Shown piece by piece: positions 1 through 5,203 of a stretch of DNA of 5,343 bases. The DNA is from Ruminococcaceae bacterium UBA1767 (GTDB lineage Bacteria > Bacillota > Clostridia > Oscillospirales > Acutalibacteraceae), in NCBI GenBank assembly GCA_002315505.1, contig DCGX01000028.1, forward strand, positions 1,341 through 6,683. The letters run 5' to 3'. Within the stretch, counting starts at the first letter, position 1. Every line of letters begins with the position of its first letter. The translations under genes were made by a program, and so were the position numbers. Below the pieces are notes generated by a model. The model made no database searches. It saw nothing but the letters and a program-made list of their open reading frames with translations, and had not been told where the DNA came from.

Positions 1-20
1 GAATGACAAGGCTTAGTATA

Positions 21-68
21 TTTTGTAGGGCAGGGGCTCTGCTCCTGCCAAAATTCCGTAAGGAATTT
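21..68 (+). repeat. GTAGGGCA-type hairpin repeat, copy 1 (half element)
   Basis: A GTAG cap (25-28) leads into a 9-bp stem, 29-37 with 41-49, closed by the three-base loop TCT and containing one G-T wobble. After a single base, a second hairpin follows: 7 perfect base pairs, 51-57 with 62-68, and the tetraloop GTAA. The first hairpin matches copy 2 at 373-401 in 25 of 29 positions. Both copies then have one spacer base and a 7-bp second hairpin of unrelated sequence. The right arm seen in copy 2 is absent here, so this looks like a half or decayed element. Confidence 0.75.
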
Positions 69-132
69 ATGTGTACAAAACCGTAAATAATATCTATTAG
101 AATAAATTATTATTTAGAATATTTTTTATTTA

Positions 133-160
133 TTCGCAGCAGACGATGCCCACATCGTCC
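133..160 (-). repeat. GGACGATG hairpin repeat, inverted copy
   Basis: The stem 142-148 pairs perfectly with 153-159 around the loop CCCA. Read on the minus strand it is the same repeat as at 332-360 and 507-535, including the flanking CTRCGAA motif (CTGCGAA here, at 133-139). It faces the copy at 332, so the two form an inverted pair around 161-331. Confidence 0.7.
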
Positions 161-175
161 TAATGCACAAGGTAC

Positions 176-205
176 AATGAGATACTTCACTCCGTTCAGT
201 ATGAC
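176..205 (-). repeat. CHTERSEV-type dispersed repeat, copy 1
   Basis: The minus strand begins GTCATACTGAAC and ends ATCTCATT, the same family as the plus-strand copy at 546-581 but about six bases shorter in the middle. Translated on the minus strand it gives the peptide CHTERSEVSH. From general knowledge this peptide recurs as a spurious hypothetical protein across unrelated bacteria, so I treat it as an intergenic repeat and not as coding sequence. Confidence 0.7.
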
Positions 206-215
206 ATGCTTTTAC

Positions 216-250
216 GGCTCCTGTTTTCCGTGCAACGGAAAAAGGGAGCT
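216..250. repeat. Long imperfect hairpin
   Basis: The inner stem is 8 perfect base pairs, 224-231 with 235-242, closed by the three-base loop GCA. One mismatch (223/243) separates it from an outer stem, 216-222 with 244-250, which includes two wobble pairs. The sequence just downstream (251-275), with a GTCGAGCAAAGCGAGAC core, looks like another common intergenic repeat of gut Firmicutes. There is no T-tract right after the stem on either strand, so it does not look like a terminator. Confidence 0.6.
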
Positions 251-331
251 GTCGAGCAAAGCGAGACTGAGGGATCAAAGGGAAAACAAAGCAGAACAAT
301 CCTTCGTATTTGATTTTGTTCCTGCTTTTTT

Positions 332-360
332 GGACGATGTGGGTATCGTCCACTACGAAA
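332..360 (+). repeat. GGACGATG hairpin repeat, copy 2
   Basis: The stem 332-339 pairs with 344-351 (seven Watson-Crick pairs and one G-T pair) around the loop TGGG and is followed by CTACGAAA. It differs from the copy at 507-535 at two of 29 positions. One of these, C to T at 344, turns the closing G-C pair into a G-T wobble and keeps the stem intact. Confidence 0.75.
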
Positions 361-372
361 GATATAGAATTG

Positions 373-473
373 TTTTGTAGGGCAAGGGTTCTACTCTTGC
401 CTGATTTTCGTTAGAAAATCCTCATAAATTTGCTTCGCAAATTGGCAGGAGCAAAGCCCACTGCCCTACACAA
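373..473. repeat. 101-bp GTAGGGCA element with inverted terminal arms
   Basis: The ends are 12-base inverted repeats with one mismatch: 373-384 (TTTTGTAGGGCA) and 462-473 (reverse complement TTGTGTAGGGCA). The left arm forms a 9-bp hairpin (381-389 with 393-401, loop TCT). Next come two perfect 7-bp hairpins: 403-409 with 414-420 (loop GTTA), and 427-433 with 437-443 (loop TTC). The right arm (444-470) is a degenerate inverted copy of the left arm. It encodes no protein and its layout resembles a miniature inverted-repeat element. I could not identify target-site duplications with confidence, so mobility is an inference. Confidence 0.65.
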
Positions 474-506
474 CTCTGTAGGATAGAACGTAATTGTGCA
501 TTAAAC

Positions 507-535
507 GGACGATGTGGGCATCGTCCTCTACGAAA
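507..535 (+). repeat. GGACGATG hairpin repeat, copy 3
   Basis: A perfect 8-bp stem, 507-514 with 519-526, encloses the loop TGGG and is followed by CTACGAAA. It nearly matches the copy at 332-360. Read on the minus strand it begins GTAGA and then the stem, the same cap as the hairpins at 25, 377 and 672. Confidence 0.75.
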
Positions 536-545
536 AACTGCATAT

Positions 546-581
546 GTCATTCTGAGGAACAAAGTGACGAAGAATCTCAAG
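546..581 (+). repeat. CHTERSEV-type dispersed repeat, copy 2
   Basis: This is the longer plus-strand copy of the repeat at 176-205. It begins GTCATTCTGAG and ends GAAGAATCTCAAG (569-581). That 13-base tail recurs exactly at 646-658. Confidence 0.7.
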
Positions 582-600
582 AAAAAACAATCCCTCCGTC

Positions 601-615
601 TTTGACTTCGTCAAA
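601..615. repeat. Short perfect hairpin
   Basis: TTTGAC (601-606) pairs with GTCAAA (610-615) around the loop TTC. The hairpin at 427-443 has the same TTC loop. It lies between the two copies of the 13-base GAAGAATCTCAAG repeat. It is short and no function is evident. Confidence 0.5.
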
Positions 616-635
616 TCCACATCCCTTTACACAAG

Positions 636-658
636 GTAGGGCGGAGAAGAATCTCAAG
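636..658 (+). repeat. Chimeric repeat fragment
   Basis: GTAGGG (636-641), the cap of the GTAGGGCA family, runs into the exact 13-base tail of the CHTERSEV-type repeat (646-658). No hairpin follows the cap. This looks like a junction of two repeat families left by a deletion or insertion. That reading is an inference. Confidence 0.5.
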
Positions 659-671
659 TAAGAATTATATC

Positions 672-693
672 GTAGTGGCGACAACCTGTCGCC
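672..693 (+). repeat. GTAG-capped hairpin, GGCGACA stem
   Basis: GTAGT (672-676) is followed by a perfect 7-bp stem, 677-683 with 687-693, around the loop ACC. It has the same cap as the other hairpins here but an unrelated stem sequence. A small perfect 5-bp hairpin follows at 699-713 (TCTGA with TCAGA). Confidence 0.65.
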
Positions 694-721
694 TGATGTC
701 TGAACAAGTCAGAATTATTAA

Positions 722-745
722 GTATGGGAGAACTGTGTTCTCCCG
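722..745 (+). repeat. GTAT-capped hairpin, GGGAGAAC stem
   Basis: GTAT (722-725) is followed by a perfect 8-bp stem, 726-733 with 737-744, around the loop TGT. The layout is that of the GTAG-capped hairpins, with another different stem. No T-run follows it, so it is not a terminator. Confidence 0.6.
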
Positions 746-765
746 CTTAACTATGATGAATTTTA

Positions 766-790
766 CAGGAGCACAGCTACCTGCCCTGCA
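766..790 (-). repeat. GTAGGGCA-type repeat, degenerate inverted copy
   Basis: The minus strand begins TGCAGGGCAGGT and ends GTGCTCCTGT, matching the arms at 25-49 and 444-470 with several differences. It lies about 35 bases beyond the operon terminator. No second hairpin accompanies it, so it is probably a decayed copy. Confidence 0.5.
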
Positions 791-824
791 TAATAACATC
801 TTAAAAGAATATCTGAAAATAATT

Positions 825-848
825 AAGAGCCTGCAAAAGCAAGCTCTT
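825..848. terminator. Bidirectional rho-independent terminator
   Basis: AAGAGCCTGC (825-834) pairs with GCAAGCTCTT (839-848), ten pairs with one wobble, around the loop AAAA. The hairpin starts nine bases past the stop codon of the third operon gene. On the minus strand it is followed by AATTATTTT, which would end the operon transcript. On the plus strand it is followed by a run of seven T (852-858), giving an even better terminator against transcription entering from the left. The plus-strand T-run overlaps the stop codon of the operon's last gene. Confidence 0.85.
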
Positions 849-856
849 GAATTTTT

Positions 857-2881
857 TTATAAAGATTTCAACGCACCTGTCGGGCAATTGTTCACGCACT
901 TCTGACAATCTTTGCAGAATGTAAGGACTTCAGGTTTGTTAAATTCGGGTTTAATAACCGTTGTAAATCCTCTGCCGACAAGACCGAGAATACCTTTTCC
1001 GACTTCTTCGTCACAAACACGGACACAGAGATTACAAAGTACGCACTTGTTCTGGTCACGCTCAATTGTTACGAGCTTCTGCTCCTTAGGACAGTTGTGC
1101 TTGTCACCGCAGAAACGCTCGGGATGAATATCATACTGATTTGCATAGCGGATGAGCTTGCACTCATGATAATCGTGGCAACCGCATTCAAGGCATCTTT
1201 TTGCTTCGCTGATTGCCATTTCGTCTGTAAATCCGAGATTAACCTCGTCAAAGTCGTGCTTTCTTTCTTCTGCACTTCGCTGTGGCATTTTTGCACGGCT
1301 GATTTTTTCTCTGTCCCTGAGGTCTTCGGCTGTGACAATCTTTTCGGAAACAAACGGCTTTTTGTAAGCAACCATTTTTCCGTTGAGGAAGCTGTCAATA
1401 ACCTCGCTTGCTTTCTGTGCTTCGCCGATAGCCTCGATTGCGATTGAAGCACCTCTGTTAGTCGCATCACCGACTGCGAAAATTCCGTCAATAGATGTGC
1501 GGAAGGTTGTTGTATCTGCGCTGATGTTACCTCTGTTTGTCAGTTCAAGCTCCTCAAAGCCGTCAATACTGATTTTCTGACCGATTGCCATAATTGCGGA
1601 GTCAAGAGCGATTGTTTCAAACTCGTCAACGGGTACAGGCTTTCTTCTTCCGCCTGCATCCGGCTCGCCGAGTACCATTTTCTGTAATTTAACCTCTTTG
1701 AGCATTCCGTTTTCACCGATGAATTCAACGGGATTGCACAGGAATTTATATGTTACGCCCTCTTCCTCGGCCTCATCAATTTCAACCTTTTCGGCAGGCA
1801 TTTCAGCTCTTGTTCGTCTGTAAATAACGTAAACTTCCTTTGCGCCGAGTCGGACAGCAGTACGACAGGCATCCATTGCCGTGTTACCGCCACCGCAAAC
1901 GGCTACCTTTTCACCGATTGAAAACGGCTTTTTGAGAGCAACACTGCGGAGAAAATCAATACCGCCGTAAACACCGTTAAGGTCTTCGCCTGTGACACCC
2001 ATTGAACTGCTCTTCCAAGCACCGATAGCAACGAGTGTTGCATAAAACTTTGATTTGAAGTCATCAAGAGTGATATCCTTGCCGATTTTGACATTGTTAA
2101 TCATTTCAACGCCAAGCTCTTTGATGGTGTCAATTTCCATATCAAGAACTTCTTTAGGAAGTCTGTACTGCGGAATTCCATAGCGGAGCATACCGCCCAT
2201 TTTCGGCATTGCATCGTAAATTGTAACCTTGTGACCTTTGGTTGCAAGGAAATATGCGGCGGTAAGACCTGCAGGGCCTCCGCCGATAATACCAACAGTT
2301 TTACCTGTTGCAGGCTTTATCTCGGGAATAAATTTGTTGTCCGATTTCAAGTCCTTGTCAGCGGCAAAGGCTTTGAGAAAAGCGATAGAAATCGGCTCTT
2401 CTACCATCTGTCTGCGGCAGGCGGTTTCGCAAGGATGCGGACAAACTCGACCGATTGAAGCAGGGAGAGGAACTCTGTCCTTTACAAGCTCAACGGCTTC
2501 CTTGTATTTGCCCTGTGAAATCAGCTTAACATAGCCCTGGCAATCCGTACCTGCAGGACAGTTGAGCGAGCAGGGGCCTTTGCAATCACCTGTATGGTCG
2601 GACATAAGAAGCTCGAGTGCAATTTTTCTTGACTGACGAACTCTGTCGCTTTGAGTATTTATCACCATTCCATCACTTGCAACGGCAGAGCATGAGCGAA
2701 GGAGCTTTGGAATACCCTCGACCTCAACAACACAGAGTCCGCAAGCGCCGTATGGCTTAACTTCTTTAATATAGCACAATGTAGGAATTTCAATTCCGTT
2801 GTTTTCGGCAATAGTGAGAATGGTCTGACCTTTTTCACCGACACATTCTTTGCCGTCGATAATAACCTTAATTGTATCCAT
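857..2881 (-). CDS. stnC: NADPH/FAD oxidoreductase subunit with ferredoxin domains (StnC-like; NfnB/GltD fusion)
   Basis: Probable NADP(H)-binding subunit of a cytoplasmic electron-bifurcating transhydrogenase, 674 residues from the ATG chosen here. Numbering below counts from the in-frame TTG one codon upstream. Domains in order: a NuoG-type [2Fe-2S] ferredoxin (Cys37, 48, 51, 65); a Cys-rich helical GltD/NfnB N-terminal region (His97, Cys101, 105, 109, 115, then Cys148, 152, 156) expected to hold 4Fe-4S clusters; an FAD fold with GGGPAG at 201-206; an NADP fold with GGGNTAMD at 331-338 and YRRTRAEMPA from 355, whose arginines suit the NADPH phosphate; the second FAD motif AVGDA at 470-474; and a C-terminal part with CLECGC (564-569) and two CxxCxxCxxxC ferredoxin motifs (614-624, 657-667). 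Plain GltD is about 470 residues, so both ends are additions. ATG at 2881 is preferred because GAGGTGG lies at the right distance. Alternatives are a hydrogenase or formate dehydrogenase electron-transfer subunit. The architecture is certain, the exact complex less so. Confidence 0.9.
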   Translation of the reverse strand: MDTIKVIIDGKECVGEKGQTILTIAENNGIEIPTLCYIKEVKPYGACGLCVVEVEGIPKLLRSCSAVASDGMVINTQSDRVRQSRKIALELLMSDHTGDCKGPCSLNCPAGTDCQGYVKLISQGKYKEAVELVKDRVPLPASIGRVCPHPCETACRRQMVEEPISIAFLKAFAADKDLKSDNKFIPEIKPATGKTVGIIGGGPAGLTAAYFLATKGHKVTIYDAMPKMGGMLRYGIPQYRLPKEVLDMEIDTIKELGVEMINNVKIGKDITLDDFKSKFYATLVAIGAWKSSSMGVTGEDLNGVYGGIDFLRSVALKKPFSIGEKVAVCGGGNTAMDACRTAVRLGAKEVYVIYRRTRAEMPAEKVEIDEAEEEGVTYKFLCNPVEFIGENGMLKEVKLQKMVLGEPDAGGRRKPVPVDEFETIALDSAIMAIGQKISIDGFEELELTNRGNISADTTTFRTSIDGIFAVGDATNRGASIAIEAIGEAQKASEVIDSFLNGKMVAYKKPFVSEKIVTAEDLRDREKISRAKMPQRSAEERKHDFDEVNLGFTDEMAISEAKRCLECGCHDYHECKLIRYANQYDIHPERFCGDKHNCPKEQKLVTIERDQNKCVLCNLCVRVCDEEVGKGILGLVGRGFTTVIKPEFNKPEVLTFCKDCQKCVNNCPTGALKSL

Positions 2882-2885
2882 CAAA

Positions 2886-2892
2886 CCACCTC
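2886..2892 (-). promoter_or_regulatory. Ribosome binding site that decides the third gene's start
   Basis: GAGGTGG overlaps the TGA stop (2893-2891) of the preceding gene. The gap from its GAGG core to the ATG at 2881 is seven bases, a normal distance. The in-frame TTG at 2884 would leave only four. The ATG is therefore the likely start, and the overlap with the stop implies translational coupling. Confidence 0.75.
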
Positions 2893-4636
2893 AATCCATA
2901 GTAATAGCATTAAATTTGCAGTTGTTGTAGCAGGCACCGCACTTAATGCACTTATCGTTGTCAATTTTGTGAGCGGATTTCAGCTCACCCGTGATTGCAG
3001 AAACAGGACATTTTCTTGCACACAAAGTACAACCCTTGCAAAGCTCGGGATTAATTGTGTAGGAAATAAGCTCTGTGCAGGAATGTGCAGGGCACTTCTT
3101 TTCATTTATGTGAGCTTCGTACTCGTTTCTGAAGTATTTGATTGTAGTAAGAACTGGATTCGGAGCTGTCTGTCCGAGTCCGCAAAGTGCACCGTCCTTG
3201 ATGGAATAGCACAATTCTTCGAGAAGCTCGATGTCACCGTCTTTGCCTTCACCCTTGACGATACGGTTAAGAATTTCATTCATTCTCTTTGTACCGATTC
3301 GGCAATGTATACATTTTCCGCAGGATTCTTTCGTAGTGAAGTCGAGGAAGAACTGAGCCATGCTTACCATACAGGTGCTTTCGTCCATAACAACCATACC
3401 GCCCGAGCCCATTATCGCACCCGTAGCACCGAGAGCCTTGTAGTCGATAACAGTATCAAGCAAATGCGCAGGAATACAACCGCCCGATGGTCCGCCCATC
3501 TGAACAGCCTTGAACTGTGCATCATTTTTTATTCCACCGCCGATATCAAAGATAACATCACGCAGAGTTTTACCCATAGGAATTTCAACAAGACCGCCTT
3601 TTTTGATTTTACCCGTGAGGGCGAAAACCTTTGTGCCCTTGCTGTTTTCTGTACCCATTGCAGAGAAAGCAGAACCGCCGTTGAGCATAATCCACGCAAC
3701 ATTAGCGAAGGTTTCAACATTGTTAATGTTTGACGGCTTGTACCAGTAACCCGATTGTGCAGGGAACGGAGGCTTTAACCTCGGCATTCCACGCTCACCC
3801 TGAAGTGACTCAATAAGTGCGGTTTCCTCACCGCAAACGAATGCGCCTGCACCGGCCTTTATTCTCATTTCACAGGAAAAGTCTGTGCCGAGAATATTCT
3901 GACCTAAAAGACCTTTTTCCTTTGCCTGTTCAATAGCTTTTTCAAGACGGATAATTGCAAGCGGATATTCCGCACGAACGTACACAACGGCTTCCTTTGC
4001 ACCGATTGCATAAGCACCTATGAGCATACCTTCAATAAGATTGTGAGGGTCACTTTCGATAACCGCTCTGTCCATGAATGCACCCGGGTCACCCTCGTCA
4101 GCGTTGCAGATAAGATATTTTTCCTCACCCTGTGACTGACGTGCGGCATTCCACTTGAACCATGTCGGGAATCCTGCACCGCCTCGACCTGCAAGACCGG
4201 AGAGCTTGATTTCGTCAATAACATCCTCAGGTGTCATAGTAGTGAGAACTTTTTTAAGAGCGGCATAGCCGTCATCAGCTATGTATTCGTCAATTTTTTC
4301 GGGATTGATAAGTCCGCAATGGCGAAGTGCAATTCGTGTCTGCTTTTCGAGAAAAGCCTTGTCATCATCGCAGATTTCAATGTCATTTACGGCATTTTTG
4401 TCACCGTTTATGAATGCAATAATTTTTTCGGCATCTGTCGGCTGAACCTTAACGAGTCTTTTAATAAGCTCTTTGCCGTCATAAATATCAACAATCGGCT
4501 CAAGGAAACACATACCGATACATCCCGTGAAGGTGAGCTCGGAATCTGTGTTCGGAATAAGCGCTTCGATTGCGTCATAAACCTTTGATGCACCTGCGGC
4601 GATACCGCAACTGCCCTGTCCAACAACAATACGCAT
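2891..4636 (-). CDS. stnB: NADH/FMN iron-sulfur subunit (StnB-like; NuoF/HndC/HydB family)
   Basis: Probable NADH-binding, FMN-containing subunit and likely site of electron bifurcation to or from ferredoxin. Of 581 residues, the first 75 or so are a thioredoxin-like [2Fe-2S] domain with SCGIAAGA (Cys10) and Cys39/Cys43, resembling HndB. The NuoF core follows: GRGGAGFPT at 150-158 and CNADEGDPGAF at 177-187 for FMN/NADH, CGEETALIESL from 268, and an N3-type 4Fe-4S site SCGKCIHC (Cys439, 442, 445) with Cys485. The C-terminus has two 4Fe-4S ferredoxin motifs (Cys533, 536, 539, 543 and 563, 566, 569, 573). Respiratory NuoF (about 430 residues) lacks both extensions, while HndC/HydB-type bifurcating enzymes have them. 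Only three cysteines are seen in the N-terminal cluster site, as I recall for HndB. The ATG at 4636 has AAAGGAGG seven bases upstream and lies two bases past the previous stop. Complex I and a hydrogenase diaphorase are the alternatives; complex I is unlikely without membrane genes. Confidence 0.92.
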   Translation of the reverse strand: MRIVVGQGSCGIAAGASKVYDAIEALIPNTDSELTFTGCIGMCFLEPIVDIYDGKELIKRLVKVQPTDAEKIIAFINGDKNAVNDIEICDDDKAFLEKQTRIALRHCGLINPEKIDEYIADDGYAALKKVLTTMTPEDVIDEIKLSGLAGRGGAGFPTWFKWNAARQSQGEEKYLICNADEGDPGAFMDRAVIESDPHNLIEGMLIGAYAIGAKEAVVYVRAEYPLAIIRLEKAIEQAKEKGLLGQNILGTDFSCEMRIKAGAGAFVCGEETALIESLQGERGMPRLKPPFPAQSGYWYKPSNINNVETFANVAWIMLNGGSAFSAMGTENSKGTKVFALTGKIKKGGLVEIPMGKTLRDVIFDIGGGIKNDAQFKAVQMGGPSGGCIPAHLLDTVIDYKALGATGAIMGSGGMVVMDESTCMVSMAQFFLDFTTKESCGKCIHCRIGTKRMNEILNRIVKGEGKDGDIELLEELCYSIKDGALCGLGQTAPNPVLTTIKYFRNEYEAHINEKKCPAHSCTELISYTINPELCKGCTLCARKCPVSAITGELKSAHKIDNDKCIKCGACYNNCKFNAITMD

Positions 4637-4638
4637 TC

Positions 4639-5130
4639 TTATTCCTCCTTTGCCTTTTCTTTAAGCGTTCTTAAAATTTCCTTTGCCTTGTCGGGAGTAA
4701 GTCTGCCGTAGGTTTCACCGTTAATCATCATAACAGGAGAGAGAGAACAGCATCCGAGACAGGCAACATTTTTAAGGGTGAAAAGCCCGTCATCGGAGGT
4801 TTCGCCGTCAGCAATTCCGAGTTCATCAGAAATAGCCTGCTCAATTTTCTGTGAGCCGTTAACGTGACAAGCTGTGCCCTGACAGAGCATAATGAGGTAC
4901 TTGCCGACAGGCTTTAATCTGAACTGAGAATAAAACGTAGCAACACCCATAACCTTTGCAGGAGATTCACCGATTCGGTCTGCAATATAATAAATCACAT
5001 CCGTTGGGAGATAACCGTAGATTTCCTGAGCGTGCTGAAGTATAGTAATTAAACTGCCCTTTGTATCGGCGTATTTGTCGAGTACAGGCATAATAAGAGA
5101 TAAATCACTGTTGTTACAACAACAATCCAT
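4639..5130 (-). CDS. stnA: [2Fe-2S] thioredoxin-like subunit (StnA-like; NuoE/HndA/HydC family)
   Basis: Small electron-transfer subunit, 163 residues, the usual length for NuoE/HndA. The N-terminal helical part includes GSLITILQHAQEIYGYLP (25-42). The thioredoxin-like C-terminal half ligates one [2Fe-2S] cluster through CxxxxC (Cys83, Cys88) and CxxxC (Cys124, Cys128), within CQGTACHVNG and CLGCCSLSP. In this family it docks on the NuoF-like subunit, here encoded two bases downstream, and its cluster serves the FMN/bifurcation module. It is the first gene of the operon. The ATG at 5130 is supported by AAAGGAGG (5139-5146) with eight bases between. The next Met (residue 14) has no ribosome binding site. 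Odd features are three consecutive cysteines at residues 3-5 and an extra Cys127 inside the second ligand motif. The family is certain; the stn name depends on the operon partners. Confidence 0.93.
   Translation of the reverse strand: MDCCCNNSDLSLIMPVLDKYADTKGSLITILQHAQEIYGYLPTDVIYYIADRIGESPAKVMGVATFYSQFRLKPVGKYLIMLCQGTACHVNGSQKIEQAISDELGIADGETSDDGLFTLKNVACLGCCSLSPVMMINGETYGRLTPDKAKEILRTLKEKAKEE
4644..4651 (-). promoter_or_regulatory. Ribosome binding site inside the end of the first gene
   Basis: AAAGGAGG encodes part of the last codons (Lys-Glu-Glu) of the NuoE-like gene and lies seven bases before the ATG at 4636. It is a near-ideal Shine-Dalgarno sequence, placed so that ribosomes finishing the first gene can restart on the second. 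This fits equal subunit amounts in one complex. Confidence 0.8.
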
Positions 5131-5138
5131 AATATCTG

Positions 5139-5146
5139 CCTCCTTT
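5139..5146 (-). promoter_or_regulatory. Ribosome binding site of the operon's first gene
   Basis: AAAGGAGG lies eight bases before the ATG at 5130. Its 5' part is inside the 14-base palindrome at 5141-5154, so anything binding or folding there could affect translation as well as transcription. Confidence 0.85.
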
Positions 5147-5154
5147 ATAAAGGA
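5141..5154. promoter_or_regulatory. Perfect 14-bp palindrome at the transcription start
   Basis: TCCTTTATAAAGGA is its own reverse complement. It begins two bases downstream of the predicted -10 box, covers the predicted start point (about 5149) and overlaps the ribosome binding site. The position suits a repressor operator, but the sequence does not match a regulator site I recognise, and AT-rich palindromes of this length can arise by chance. Confidence 0.35.
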
Positions 5155-5155
5155 T

Positions 5156-5184
5156 ATTATATCATTATGAGCAATTTAAATCAA
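5156..5184 (-). promoter_or_regulatory. Sigma-A type promoter of the transhydrogenase operon
   Basis: Read on the minus strand, TTGATT (5184-5179) and TATAAT (5161-5156) are separated by 17 bases. The -10 box is a perfect consensus and the -35 box matches at four of six positions. Transcription would start near 5149, leaving a short leader of about 20 bases. No riboswitch or attenuator fits in so short a leader. Confidence 0.75.
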
Positions 5185-5203
5185 TATTTGAACAGAATAT
5201 ATA

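Larger units (their letters stand above)
1..824. other. Repeat-rich intergenic region without a gene
   Basis: No open reading frame here looks like a real protein. The short frames have no good ribosome binding site and they run through inverted repeats on both strands. The stretch is a mosaic of dispersed repeats and perfect hairpins, listed separately below, with AT-rich filler between them, notably at about 69-132. The first ten bases resemble the start of another CHTERSEV-type repeat in minus orientation, cut off by the window edge. I see no RNA gene and no clear promoter. The region lies downstream of the transhydrogenase operon terminator, so it is probably not part of that transcript. 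Confidence 0.75.

Noticed and set aside
126..380. Overlapping short open frames on both strands (75 and 67 residues)
   Set aside because: They consist of inverted repeats, including the CHTERSEV-type repeat, and lack ribosome binding sites. The peptides reflect repeat DNA, not a gene.
21..790. CRISPR array
   Set aside because: The repeats vary in sequence, orientation and spacing. There are no regular spacers and no cas genes.
675..905. Plus-strand frame of 76 residues
   Set aside because: It runs through three hairpins and the terminator and into the end of the operon's last gene in antisense. It has no ribosome binding site and no recognisable domain.
2882..2884. TTG start for the third gene
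   Set aside because: It leaves too short a gap to GAGGTGG, while the ATG at 2881 has normal spacing.
2969..3733. Long plus-strand frame of 254 residues
   Set aside because: It lies antisense to the NuoF-like gene, whose domains and cysteine motifs are complete. The antisense peptide has no recognisable fold.
5111..5122. TTGTTACAACAA as a possible Rex (NADH/NAD+ sensor) site
   Set aside because: It is imperfect, shorter than the Rex consensus, and lies inside the coding sequence, where it encodes the start of the NuoE-like protein.
857..5130. Respiratory complex I fragment
   Set aside because: There are no membrane subunits, the NuoF-like protein has extra ferredoxin domains, and the third protein has a GltD core in place of a NuoG molybdopterin-type domain.
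857..5130. Complete [FeFe]-hydrogenase (HydABC) operon
   Set aside because: No H-cluster motifs are present in any of the three proteins, and no HydA gene lies in the window.
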